Shown: positions 15,981 through 23,973 of the stretch, one piece after another | Layout of the letters: each line of letters starts with the position of its first letter | Position numbering within the stretch: position 1 is the first letter of the stretch | Assembly: GCA_035281585.1 (NCBI GenBank) | Contig: DATEDP010000097.1 | Location: 1-38,187 of the forward strand | Direction of reading: 5' to 3' | DNA from: a bacterium | Lineage (GTDB): Bacteria; UBA10199; DSSB01 | Length of the DNA: 38,187 nt | Program-made: the position numbers and the translations under genes | Notes under the pieces: generated by a model | Databases searched by the model: none | What the model was told of the DNA's origin: nothing | What the model saw: the letters and a program-made list of their open reading frames with translations, nothing else

Positions 15981-17756
15981 TTAGCAAACGCCACAACTTC
16001 GGCAAACTTCGGGCATGCAGTAATGGGTGATCTTGCCGGCCTCGAACTTAGTCCATTCCCGGTTGAGGAAGTTGTTCTTGATACCGTGGTCGATGAAGTC
16101 CCAAGGTGTGGCTTCCGCCGGATCGAAGCACCGTGTGGTGAAATGGCTTGGGTCAAAGCTCAATGATAACAACGTCTTACGCAAATGAGCCGGGGGGCCC
16201 ACGCCAAGCGCCTTGCCCATGGGGACCAGGGCCTTGTGGAGAAACTCGCCGACCCGGCGATCGCCGCGGGACAGCAGGGTTTCAATCTCGGCATCCAGGC
16301 CGCTTTCGCCCGAAAGCTTGATATGGCCGGCCTTGAGCAGGCGCTTGCGGATGGTGTGCAGCTTCTCCTTCAGGGCCGGGACCCCGGCGAAGGCGCTGTA
16401 CTGTAATGGGGTCGAAGGCTTGGGGGTGAAGGGACTGACGCTCAAGGTGAGGGAGGGCATTTTGGCCGAACGCCGGGCGTAGGCGCTCAAGGCCTCGCGG
16501 GTTCGGAGGGTCAATTGGCAGAGCTCCTCGATATCCTGGTCAGTCTCGGTCGGGAGGCCGATCATGATGTAGAGCTTAATATTGAGGATGCCCCCCTCGG
16601 CCAACCGGACCGCCGCCTCGACGACCTCTTCGTCGGTGAAAGTTTTGTTGAGCCCCCTTCTCAATCGCTCGCTGCCGGCCTCGGGTGCGATCGCGATGGT
16701 CCGGTTCCCGCTTTTCTGGAGGTAATGGATGATCTCGGGCGTGAAGGCATTGAGCCGGACCGAAGAGGGGCTGAAGCCGCCGCCCTGAGCGTCGATGTAG
16801 CCCAAGATCTCGTGGATTTCCTCGTGGCCCAGCAGATCGCCGGCGATCAAGCCGATTTTTCGGCGGTACTTCAGGCCATGGTCGATGCGTCGTTTGAGTC
16901 CCTCCAACGCGTCATAACGGGGATAACGGTACATGAAGCCGGCGGCGCAAAAGCGACAACCCCACTGACAGCCCCGCTGGACCTCGATCAAGAAGAGGTC
17001 GCCGAACTCGGTCTCGGGCGTCAGCACCACACTATGGGCCAAGGGAAGCTCGGTGTTGCGCACCACTCGGCGTCGGATGAAGGCGCCGGCTTGGGGCGAG
17101 CCGTTGGGCCGGCCGCTGACCAAGCCGAAACCGAGCGTGGCCCGAGCCGCCGCGGCGCCGGCGACGTAGGGATTGGCGAAGAGACTGGGAACGTAGACGC
17201 CCTCCAAGCCGCTCAGGGCCTGCAACCGCTCCGATTTATCCCGGGTCCGGCGGAAAACCTCGGCGATCTCCTCCATCACCTCCTCGCCCTCGCCCAAGAC
17301 CAAGGCATCGCAGAAATCGGCGATCGGCTCGGGGTTGATCGTCGCCGCCGGCCCACCGACCAGGATGATCGGATCGTTTTCTTCGCGGTCGGCGGCCCGA
17401 GCTTTTAGCCCCATCAAATGAAGCATCGGAATCAAATGAAGGTAGTCGTTCTGGTAGGAAACCGAAAAGGCCATCATGTCCAGATCCCGCGCCGCCGAGC
17501 CGAGCTCGTAGCCCTGCAGGGATCCGGCCGAAAATTGCGTCAAAAGATCCTCTTCCGGCAGGAAGAAGCGCTCACAGGAAACGTCGGGCATCCGATTGAG
17601 AACGGCGTAAAGAGTTTGGAAGCCGAGATTGGACATCCCGAAGAAGTAACGATTGGGATAAGCCAGTCCGAAGCGCAGCTCGGCGCCGGCTTTTCGATAA
17701 GCCCCTTCTTCGCTTTGCAGTCTCTGCTGGACACGTTGTCGGACAAAAAAATTCAT
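15981..17756 (-). CDS. B12-binding-domain radical SAM protein
   Basis: This 591-residue protein has a cobalamin-binding-like N-terminal domain followed by a radical SAM core. The N-terminal part includes LAYPNRYFFGMSNLGFQTLY and ILVGGPAATINPEPIADFCD, typical of this family. The cluster motif is CQWGCRFCAAGF (CxxxCxxC). Near the end is CMPEVCRSCGVC, a cysteine cluster that is a hallmark of the group and may bind another Fe-S cluster or metal. Members are widespread and largely uncharacterised, and often sit beside a TIGR03936-type partner; none is seen here. The ATG at 17756 opens with FFVRQRVQQRL. A hairpin with a T-run lies directly upstream. Confidence 0.88.
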   Translation of the reverse strand: MNFFVRQRVQQRLQSEEGAYRKAGAELRFGLAYPNRYFFGMSNLGFQTLYAVLNRMPDVSCERFFLPEEDLLTQFSAGSLQGYELGSAARDLDMMAFSVSYQNDYLHLIPMLHLMGLKARAADREENDPIILVGGPAATINPEPIADFCDALVLGEGEEVMEEIAEVFRRTRDKSERLQALSGLEGVYVPSLFANPYVAGAAAARATLGFGLVSGRPNGSPQAGAFIRRRVVRNTELPLAHSVVLTPETEFGDLFLIEVQRGCQWGCRFCAAGFMYRYPRYDALEGLKRRIDHGLKYRRKIGLIAGDLLGHEEIHEILGYIDAQGGGFSPSSVRLNAFTPEIIHYLQKSGNRTIAIAPEAGSERLRRGLNKTFTDEEVVEAAVRLAEGGILNIKLYIMIGLPTETDQDIEELCQLTLRTREALSAYARRSAKMPSLTLSVSPFTPKPSTPLQYSAFAGVPALKEKLHTIRKRLLKAGHIKLSGESGLDAEIETLLSRGDRRVGEFLHKALVPMGKALGVGPPAHLRKTLLSLSFDPSHFTTRCFDPAEATPWDFIDHGIKNNFLNREWTKFEAGKITHYCMPEVCRSCGVC

Positions 17757-17766
17757 TGATTAAAAA

Positions 17767-17812
17767 CGACCTGGCTTTGCCAGGTCGTCCTTCGCTTCGC
17801 TCAGGATGACCT
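17767..17812. repeat. Hairpin plus GTCATCC-type intergenic repeat
   Basis: A 9-bp stem CGACCTGGC / GCCAGGTCG (17767-17787, TTT loop) is followed by TCCTTCGCTTCGCTCAGGAT (17788-17807) and GACCT. The second part is a member of the same repeat group as 19837-19918 and 26740-26808. On the minus strand the hairpin is followed by TTTTTAATC, so it also looks like an intrinsic terminator, ten bases before the radical SAM start codon. Confidence 0.6.
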
Positions 17813-17897
17813 GGTCAAGTGGAACCATATATACTAACGATTACGGCGAGATTGTTCAATGCGTCATTTGACGCGTATCGTCAACCGCGGTTGGAGG

Positions 17898-17926
17898 TTG
17901 TGCCGACGCGGGGAAGTTTCTATAAT
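17898..17926 (+). promoter_or_regulatory. Sigma-70-type promoter for the PP2C gene
   Basis: TTGTGC (17898-17903) and a perfect TATAAT (17921-17926) are 17 bp apart. Transcription would begin near 17933, about 24 bases before the ATG at 17957. This supports that ATG over the in-frame start at 17819. Confidence 0.55.
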
Positions 17927-17956
17927 TATGAATCATTTGCGGATTGGTCGGGGATA

Positions 17957-19171
17957 ATGTCGGAAAAAGACCTTGGCTCACTCTCGAAAGGCTCCAAGCC
18001 GCAGCAGCCCTATGCCGGAAACGTTCGGCGGAACCGCCCGAAAGGCTCCCGCCGTCAGGGCTCTGCCGTTGTCTCGGTGCGTCCGCCCCAAGACGTGCCC
18101 AAGCAAGTGAAGGAATTTTTCCGGCTCGACCCCCGAACCCGGGCGCCCTATCGGCCCGAGGAATGCCTTTTTCTCTCCCAAGTCCTGCTCCATGAGATGG
18201 ATGAAGGGGTCCGCCTGCTCCGCCGGCTCGGCCGCCGGCAGGAAGCCGAGGCCATCGCCAATTTTTCCAATTCCCTTCACTTGAGCCAAAGGCTCGAGCT
18301 GATGCGCACCCTGCTCAATCGGCCCGATCTCGAGGACCTCGAGCCCGAAAAGGTCCGCGGCAGTCACAAGGCCCGCAACAACCAGGTCGGCGCCAGCAAG
18401 GCGACTCTGGGTCGACACACCGCGGTCGCGGTGACCGACGCCGGCATCGATTACAAACCGCGCAATGAGGACGGTTTCCTAATGATGGCCGATCAAAAGG
18501 TCTTGGGCTTGACCGACGGGATGGGTGGCCATGTCTCCGGCCATATCGCCGCCGGCATCGCGATCGATTTCTTCGAAGCCGGGATATCGGGGTCGATGGA
18601 GTTGGAAGAAGCCATGACCTACGCCAACGAGGCCATCTTGGCCCGAGCCCACAGCGATCCCCGATTGGCCGGCATGCACCCGATGGGCTGCACCTTCGCC
18701 GCCATCCAGATCAAGCACACCCGGCTCAAGACCGCCCATGTCGGCGACACCAAGATCCTGGTCCTGCGCGACGGCGCCATCGTCTTCCAAACGCTGGATC
18801 ATACTCAGGGCCAGGAGCTGCTCCGCGAAGGCCTGGTCGATCCCAGCACGGCCTTGGAGCTGAACCACGTCCTCAACCGCTGCATCGGACTCGATCGGAT
18901 GCATCCGCAACGCGACGTCTCGCTGGGCCAAGTCGAGCTCGAGCCCGGCGACCGGGTGCTGCTCGCCACCGACGGCATCACCGACAACTTCTTCGACCGC
19001 AATTTCAGCTTGAATGAATTGGCCGAGCTGGCCAGCTCCGGCAGCCTGACCCAGGCCGCCGAGCGCACCGTGGACGAATGTCACCACCGGATGCGCGCCA
19101 AGAAGCTGCCCAATGGCCGTCCCGCCAAATGCGACAACCTGTCGCTCGCGATGCTGGAGTTCCGAGGTTAG
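17957..19171 (+). CDS. PP2C-family Ser/Thr protein phosphatase with N-terminal extension
   Basis: The 404-residue product has a PPM/PP2C phosphatase domain over its last ~250 residues. The metal-binding and catalytic motifs are complete: VTDAGIDYKPRNEDGF, LGLTDGMGGHVSGHIAAG, CTFAAIQIKHTRLKTAHVGD, GDRVLLATDGITDNF and CDNLSLAML. It should dephosphorylate Ser/Thr phosphoproteins in the cytoplasm. The first ~150 residues are different: a basic linker and then a helical segment (PEECLFLSQVLLHEMDEGVR, LSQRLELMRTLLNRPD) with no family I recognise. The start at 17957 is chosen because a TATAAT box lies inside the longer reading from 17819. No partner kinase is adjacent. Its stop overlaps the stop of the convergent coiled-coil gene by 2 bp. 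Confidence 0.9.
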   Translation: MSEKDLGSLSKGSKPQQPYAGNVRRNRPKGSRRQGSAVVSVRPPQDVPKQVKEFFRLDPRTRAPYRPEECLFLSQVLLHEMDEGVRLLRRLGRRQEAEAIANFSNSLHLSQRLELMRTLLNRPDLEDLEPEKVRGSHKARNNQVGASKATLGRHTAVAVTDAGIDYKPRNEDGFLMMADQKVLGLTDGMGGHVSGHIAAGIAIDFFEAGISGSMELEEAMTYANEAILARAHSDPRLAGMHPMGCTFAAIQIKHTRLKTAHVGDTKILVLRDGAIVFQTLDHTQGQELLREGLVDPSTALELNHVLNRCIGLDRMHPQRDVSLGQVELEPGDRVLLATDGITDNFFDRNFSLNELAELASSGSLTQAAERTVDECHHRMRAKKLPNGRPAKCDNLSLAMLEFRG

Positions 19172-19761
19172 CTCTTCAGCAGCATTTCGCCCTTAGGGTT
19201 TTTCTTCAGCTGCTCGAGATAATAATCCAGACTCTTATTCGGGTCTTTTTTGATTTCTTGGAGCAGCTGCTTCAATTGCTGATCAATTTTGAGGTCGAGC
19301 TCGATGCGCCGATAGAAGTATTCACCGCGATAAATGGATTCATAAGTCTTAGGCTGGACCTGGATAACTTCGAAGTAGGCGCCCTTGGGCGGCACGCCCG
19401 GACCCGCCGCCGGCTTCTCGGGCGCCGGCTGGGCCGGAGCTGGAGCCTTGGCTTCGGCGGGCTTCTTGACCTGGGCCGGCGCCGGAGCCTTCTTCGAAAG
19501 CTTCAAGAGATCCCGCAATTCGGCTTGGGCCTTCTCGACCTCGGCTTGCGCGGCTTCGAGAGTCTTGAGGGCCGCCTTGGCCGCTTCGCTGTCCGCACCC
19601 TGCTCTTTCTTGGCGGTGTTGTAAGTCAATTCGGCCCGATTGCGCGCGTAACCGGCCTCGTTGGCCTTGTTTCGCGCCGCGACGATTTCCGGAGATTCGG
19701 CAGGTTGTTGTTGAGTCTGCGCCGAAGCGCCCTGAGTTGCTGTGGCTGTGCCGGCCATCAT
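19168..19761 (-). CDS. Coiled-coil, Ala/Pro-rich protein of unknown function
   Basis: The 197-residue product has no signal peptide. Residues ~25-90 form a probable coiled coil (SEAAKAALKTLEAAQAEVEK, AQAELRDLLKLSKKAP). Residues ~90-120 are an Ala/Pro/Lys linker (PAPAQVKKPAEAKAPAPAQP), and the C-terminal ~75 residues are a charged helical domain with repeated Leu/Lys (IDQQLKQLLQEIKKDPNKSL). The N-terminus carries a Gln/Thr-rich stretch. Function unknown. It converges on the PP2C gene, their stops overlapping, so expression may interfere. The second Met (19758) is an equally good start. Confidence 0.72.
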   Translation of the reverse strand: MMAGTATATQGASAQTQQQPAESPEIVAARNKANEAGYARNRAELTYNTAKKEQGADSEAAKAALKTLEAAQAEVEKAQAELRDLLKLSKKAPAPAQVKKPAEAKAPAPAQPAPEKPAAGPGVPPKGAYFEVIQVQPKTYESIYRGEYFYRRIELDLKIDQQLKQLLQEIKKDPNKSLDYYLEQLKKNPKGEMLLKS

Positions 19762-19836
19762 TGCCCCCTGTTCTTTATTTCCAAACCCAAGCCTTTATCG
19801 GAGCGAATAGCCGCCGGTGTCGAAGAAAAAACAAAG

Positions 19837-19918
19837 GTCATTCCGAGGCCCGGAAGGGCTTTGAGGAACCCACGAAAGGGGCTCCGTCATTGGACCCTTC
19901 GCTGGCGCTCAGGACGAC
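19837..19918. repeat. GTCATTCCGAGG...CTCAGGACGAC palindromic repeat
   Basis: The element begins GTCATTCCGAGGCCCGG and ends CGCTGGCGCTCAGGACGAC, with imperfectly complementary ends. It is in the 287-bp gap between the coiled-coil and kinase genes. It is a clear relative of the copy inside pabB (26740-26808, opposite orientation) and of 17788-17812. Apart from it I see no gene in this gap. Confidence 0.65.
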
Positions 19919-20048
19919 AAGCGCAACTTGTCGAATTTTTTCCTTGCCTTCTGACCCCTTACCCGTTTATGCCTATTTTCTAGGCAGTGTTATGGTGTGT
20001 CATATAACTTAAATACGCCCTCCCAAGGGGGGCCAATGGTATGGGTCT

Positions 20049-21137
20049 ATGAGCCCCCCACGCGATTTTCTTGAAAATCCGGTCGTTGACGTGCTGTTCA
20101 ACTTTCTGCACGCGGCGGTTCTACTCCTCGATTCGGAGGGGTGCATTTCCTATCTCAACCCGGCCGCCGAACGGCTCCTCCTCCTCTCCAGCAAGCTCGC
20201 CAAGGAAAAAAAGCTCGATCATCTCTTGCGGCCCGGCCAATCGCTCGATGCCTTGGCCAAGGAAGTCCTGCAAAGCGGAAGGACGGTCCACGTCCACGAG
20301 CTCGGCATCACCACCGGCCGGGGCCGCGGCTTGGTCCAGGTGGAAATCGCTCCCTTGGGCCAGCTCGAGGCGCCGATCGGCGCCTTGGTTTGGATTCACG
20401 AATCGACGATCGACATCGCTTTCCAAGAGGAGAACCGAGTCCAAGACCGGCTCTCGATGATGGGGACCCTGGCGTCGGGCCTGGCCCACGAGATCCGCAA
20501 TCCCTTGGGCGGCATCCGCGCCGCCGCCCAGATGCTGGCCCGGGACGTCGACTCGACCGAGGACCGGGAATACGCCCAGATGATCATCTCCGAGGTCGAC
20601 CGGCTCAATTTGCTGATCACCCAGCTCCTCGACTTCGCCAAGCCCAAGAAGATCAAGAAGGGCTCGGTCAACGTCAACCGCACTCTCTCCGAGCTTTTGG
20701 CGATACAGAAACCCCAGCTCGACCGTTTCGAGATTCAATTGAAGCAGGAATTCGACCCCTCGCTGCCGCCGGTCATCGGGCATGAGCCCTCGCTGCGCCA
20801 GGCCTTTCTCAACCTCATCAAGAACGCGATCGAGGCGATGGAAAAAGGCGGCGTGCTCCGAGTCGCCACCGGCTACATCAGCGACTATCGGATGGCGGTC
20901 GGCGAGGGCAAGACCCTGCCGATGGCCCAAGTCGCGATCAGCGACACCGGCGTCGGAATTCCCGAGGAGAATCTCTCCTCGCTTTTCACCCCCTTCTTCA
21001 CGACCAAGTCCCAGGGCACCGGCCTGGGACTGATGATGACCCAGCGGATCCTCAAGGAGCACGAGAGCCAGCTGCGGGTCTTAAGCAAGGTCGGCGAAGG
21101 GACGACCTTCAAAGTTTTGATGAAATTGGCCGTTTAG
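20049..21137 (+). CDS. PAS-domain sensor histidine kinase, NtrB-like
   Basis: This 362-residue soluble kinase has a PAS-like domain (residues ~12-120, LLLDSEGCISYLNPAAERLL) and no membrane helix. The H-box is GLAHEIRNPLGGIRAAAQML with the phosphorylated His at 147. The ATPase domain shows the N-box LIKNAIEAME, G1 DTGVGIPEEN and G2 GTGLGLMMTQRIL. Layout and H-box match NtrB/GlnL-type kinases. It ends 12 bp before the NtrC-type regulator, its obvious partner. The signal sensed is unknown; nitrogen regulation is a possibility but no nitrogen gene is adjacent. The start at 20049 gives a natural N-terminus, but the AAGGGGGG at 20025-20032 is rather far upstream. Confidence 0.9.
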   Translation: MSPPRDFLENPVVDVLFNFLHAAVLLLDSEGCISYLNPAAERLLLLSSKLAKEKKLDHLLRPGQSLDALAKEVLQSGRTVHVHELGITTGRGRGLVQVEIAPLGQLEAPIGALVWIHESTIDIAFQEENRVQDRLSMMGTLASGLAHEIRNPLGGIRAAAQMLARDVDSTEDREYAQMIISEVDRLNLLITQLLDFAKPKKIKKGSVNVNRTLSELLAIQKPQLDRFEIQLKQEFDPSLPPVIGHEPSLRQAFLNLIKNAIEAMEKGGVLRVATGYISDYRMAVGEGKTLPMAQVAISDTGVGIPEENLSSLFTPFFTTKSQGTGLGLMMTQRILKEHESQLRVLSKVGEGTTFKVLMKLAV

Positions 21138-21149
21138 GAGACAACAACC

Positions 21150-22598
21150 ATGGCAGCTCGAATCCTCATCGCCGAAGACGAAATCAACCTCCGCACCATC
21201 CTCAAGAAGCTCTTCTTGAAAAAAGGCTTCGAAGTCGAAACCTCCGGCGACGGCCAGCTGGCCCTGACCAAGCTTCAGTCCGAGCCCTTCGACCTGGCCA
21301 TCGTCGACATCAAGATGCCCTCGCTCTCCGGGCTCGAGGTTCTCGACCAGCTCAAGCGCGACAAGGTCAAAACCTCGGTGATCATCATGACCGCCCAGGA
21401 CACCATGCGCAACGCGGTCGACGCCATGAAGAAAGGCGCCTACGACTACATCACCAAGCCTTTCGAGCTCGATGAGCTGGAGATGATCGTGGCCAAGGCG
21501 GTCGACGCCCGGCGCTTGGCCGAGGAAGTCCAAAGCCTGAAGCAGGAGGTCAGCGGGCTCAAGGTCGACAAGGAAGCCAAGATCGTCGGCCAGTCGCGGG
21601 CGGTCCGCGAGGTCTACAAGACCATCGGCAAGGTCGCGATCAGCGACGTCTCGATCCTCATCACCGGCGAATCGGGCACCGGCAAGGAATTGATCGCCAA
21701 GGCCATCCATCAAAACAGCCCTCGCTCCAAGGGACCCTTCCTGGCGGTCAACTGCGCGGCCATCCCCCGGGACCTGCTGGAAAGCGAGCTCTTCGGCTAC
21801 CGCAAGGGGGCCTTCACCGGCGCCGAGGAAAACCGTCCGGGCTATTTCGAGCTGGCCCACCAAGGCACCCTCTTCTTGGACGAGGTCGGCGACCTGCCGA
21901 TCAACCTCCAGGCCAAGCTGCTCCGGGTCCTTCAGGAGAAGGAGATCCAGCGCCTCGGCTCGACCGAGGCCAAGGCGGTCGACGTCCGGATCCTGGCGGC
22001 CACCAACCAGAACCTGGAAAAGATGGTGAAGGAGAAGAAGTTCCGCGAAGACCTCTTTTTCCGGCTCAACGTCATCCCGATCCACCTGCCGCCGCTGCGG
22101 GAGCGCAAGGAGGACGTGCCCCTGCTCTGCGAGTACTTCCTGGGCAAGCTGGCCCAGGAGGCCAATATTCCCGTAAAGATCCTTTCCCCCGAAGCCATGC
22201 AAATGCTAGAGGCTTACCGCTGGCCGGGAAACATCCGGGAGCTGGAAAACGTCATCAAGCGCGCCGCCATCCTGAGCGCCAACGACACGCTGCACGTGCA
22301 GGACTTCGCCTTCTTCCTCGGCAAGGGCGCCGAGGAAACCCAGCGTGAGATCGAAGAGATGGGGCTCGAGGACTTGATCGCGAGCCGGCTCCAGTCCTTC
22401 CTGGCCAAGCTGGGCGACGTGGAAACGACCAACCTCTACGAGACCATCATCGAGATGGCCGAGAGGCCGCTGATTCGTCTGATCTTGAAGCAGACCGGCA
22501 ACAATCAGATCCGCGCCGCCAAGATCCTGGGAATCAACCGGAACACCCTTCGCAAGAAGATCCGGAATCTCAGGATCGCCGTGAAGGAAGAGTTGTGA
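21150..22598 (+). CDS. Sigma-54-dependent response regulator, NtrC family
   Basis: The 482-residue protein has the full NtrC layout. A receiver domain (residues 1-~120) carries the acidic pair near residues 10-11 and the phosphorylated Asp53 in AIVDIKMPS. The AAA+ domain (~142-380) has Walker A GESGTGKE, the sigma-54-contact loop GAFTGA and Walker B TLFLDEVGDLP. The C-terminal Fis-type helix-turn-helix is NNQIRAAKILGINRNTLRKK. It should activate sigma-54 promoters when phosphorylated by the kinase encoded just upstream. A strong AGGAGA ribosome-binding site precedes the ATG. Its stop overlaps the GTG start of the ZIP transporter gene. Target promoters are not evident in the window. Confidence 0.95.
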   Translation: MAARILIAEDEINLRTILKKLFLKKGFEVETSGDGQLALTKLQSEPFDLAIVDIKMPSLSGLEVLDQLKRDKVKTSVIIMTAQDTMRNAVDAMKKGAYDYITKPFELDELEMIVAKAVDARRLAEEVQSLKQEVSGLKVDKEAKIVGQSRAVREVYKTIGKVAISDVSILITGESGTGKELIAKAIHQNSPRSKGPFLAVNCAAIPRDLLESELFGYRKGAFTGAEENRPGYFELAHQGTLFLDEVGDLPINLQAKLLRVLQEKEIQRLGSTEAKAVDVRILAATNQNLEKMVKEKKFREDLFFRLNVIPIHLPPLRERKEDVPLLCEYFLGKLAQEANIPVKILSPEAMQMLEAYRWPGNIRELENVIKRAAILSANDTLHVQDFAFFLGKGAEETQREIEEMGLEDLIASRLQSFLAKLGDVETTNLYETIIEMAERPLIRLILKQTGNNQIRAAKILGINRNTLRKKIRNLRIAVKEEL

Positions 22599-23332
22599 AC
22601 CCATTTTATGAGCGTCTCGGTGTTTACACCGGGATCATCGCCGTGGCGATCGTCATCGGCGGCGTCATCCCCTTGCTCAAGCACTGGCACCGCGAGCGCC
22701 TGCCCGTCATTTTAAGCCTGGCCGCCGGCATCATGCTGGGCTCGGCCTTTTTTCATCTCTTGCCCGAGGCCTATGAGCTGGTCGGCAGCCAAGTCGGGAT
22801 CTGGGTCTTGGCCGGCTTCCTCTTTCTTTATTTCATCGAGAAGTTCATCACGGTCCATATCTGCGAGGCCTTCGACTGCGAGATCCACCATCTCGGCATC
22901 GCGGCCTTCATCGGCTTGGCGATCCATACCTTGACCAACGGCATCGCTTTGGGCAGCGGCCTGATGGTCCCAGGCCTGGGGTTGGCGGTCTTCTTGGCGA
23001 TCACCGCCCACAAATGCCCCGAGGCCTTCACCTTGACCTCGGTGCTGCTCCACAGCGGGATCCAGCGCAAGACCGTCCTGTTGGTCCATCTGCTGGTGCT
23101 GACGATGATCCCGCTCGGCGCCATCCTGGCTCACGCCGCGATCGGCCCCCAGAACCCGGCCTCGATCGGCAAAGCCATCGCTTTCTCCGCCGGAACCTTC
23201 CTGCACATCTCGCTTTCCGACCTCCTGCCCGAGGTTCACAAGCACTCCCACGTCAAGCACTGGACCTTCCTCGGCCTGCTCACCGGCCTGGCCCTGATGT
23301 GGTTCTTGGGCCGACACGTAGCGGAGCACTAA
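22595..23332 (+). CDS. ZIP family metal (zinc/iron) transporter
   Basis: The 245-residue inner-membrane protein has about eight hydrophobic segments and the ZIP signature residues: HTLTNGIALGSG in one helix and AHKCPEAF in the next, which supply the metal-binding His, Asn and Glu. FHLLPEAYEL is another conserved ZIP stretch, and the last region SAGTFLHISLSDLLPEV also fits. It probably imports Zn2+ or another divalent metal. Translation starts at a GTG (22595) whose last bases form the NtrC stop (GTGA), with AAGGAAG upstream. Its own stop overlaps the thiE start as TAATG. The co-transcription of a metal transporter with a two-component pair and thiamine genes is unusual. Confidence 0.9.
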   Translation: MNPFYERLGVYTGIIAVAIVIGGVIPLLKHWHRERLPVILSLAAGIMLGSAFFHLLPEAYELVGSQVGIWVLAGFLFLYFIEKFITVHICEAFDCEIHHLGIAAFIGLAIHTLTNGIALGSGLMVPGLGLAVFLAITAHKCPEAFTLTSVLLHSGIQRKTVLLVHLLVLTMIPLGAILAHAAIGPQNPASIGKAIAFSAGTFLHISLSDLLPEVHKHSHVKHWTFLGLLTGLALMWFLGRHVAEH

Positions 23333-23973
23333 TGCGGCGACTCGAAGGAATCTACGCCCTCTGCGACAACAGCCTGAATCCGGCCCGCGGCCACCTCGAG
23401 CTGGCCAAGGCTCTGCTCGAAGGCGGCGCCCCCATCCTGCAACTGCGGATGAAGGGCGAAAAAGACTCGGCCAAGATCCGCCGAACCGCCGGCGCCATCC
23501 TCGAATTGAAATCGGACTATGAATTTATTTTCCTGCTCAACGATTTCGTCGAGATCGGACGGGAGCTGCCGGTGGACGGCGTCCACGTCGGCCAAGATGA
23601 CCTGGCGGTGGAAAAGGCCCGCGAGCTGCTGGGGCCCGGCAAGTTGATCGGCTACAGCTCGCACTCGCCGGCCGAAGCTCGGGAAGCCGAACGGCGCGGC
23701 GCCGATTATGTCGCGCTGGGCGCCGTCTACCCAACCGCGACCAAGGGACCGGGCCACCCGATCCAAGGCCTAGCCAAATTGAAGGAGGTCGTGGCGGCGC
23801 TGTCGGTGCCGGTGGTCGCCATCGGCGGCATCAACCGGAGCAATATCGGCGAAGTCGCCCAAAGCGGAGCCGCGATGGCGGCGATGATCGGCGCGCTGAC
23901 CTTGGCGCCGAACGTGGCGGCCGAGACCCGCTGGTTCGTCGAGGAGTTCGAGCGCCGGAGGGCCAAGTCTTGA
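23332..23973 (+). CDS. thiE: Thiamine-phosphate synthase
   Basis: ThiE joins HMP-pyrophosphate with the thiazole phosphate to make thiamine monophosphate. The 213-residue TIM-barrel protein shows LQLRMKGEKDS (usual QLREK with Met for Glu), LLNDFVEIGRELPVDGVHVG with the following QDDL, IGYSSHSPAEA, and ADYVALGAVYPTATKGPGHP, all in family order, then VPVVAIGGI. The ATG at 23332 overlaps the ZIP stop; a longer in-frame reading to 23014 runs through the ZIP gene and is not used. It is followed directly by thiD, so HMP phosphorylation and coupling are co-expressed. Confidence 0.92.
   Translation: MRRLEGIYALCDNSLNPARGHLELAKALLEGGAPILQLRMKGEKDSAKIRRTAGAILELKSDYEFIFLLNDFVEIGRELPVDGVHVGQDDLAVEKARELLGPGKLIGYSSHSPAEAREAERRGADYVALGAVYPTATKGPGHPIQGLAKLKEVVAALSVPVVAIGGINRSNIGEVAQSGAAMAAMIGALTLAPNVAAETRWFVEEFERRRAKS

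Noticed and set aside
23200-23332. TPP riboswitch before thiE
   Set aside because: thiE starts inside the ZIP stop with no leader, and no CUGAGA-type TPP core is seen there or before the operon.
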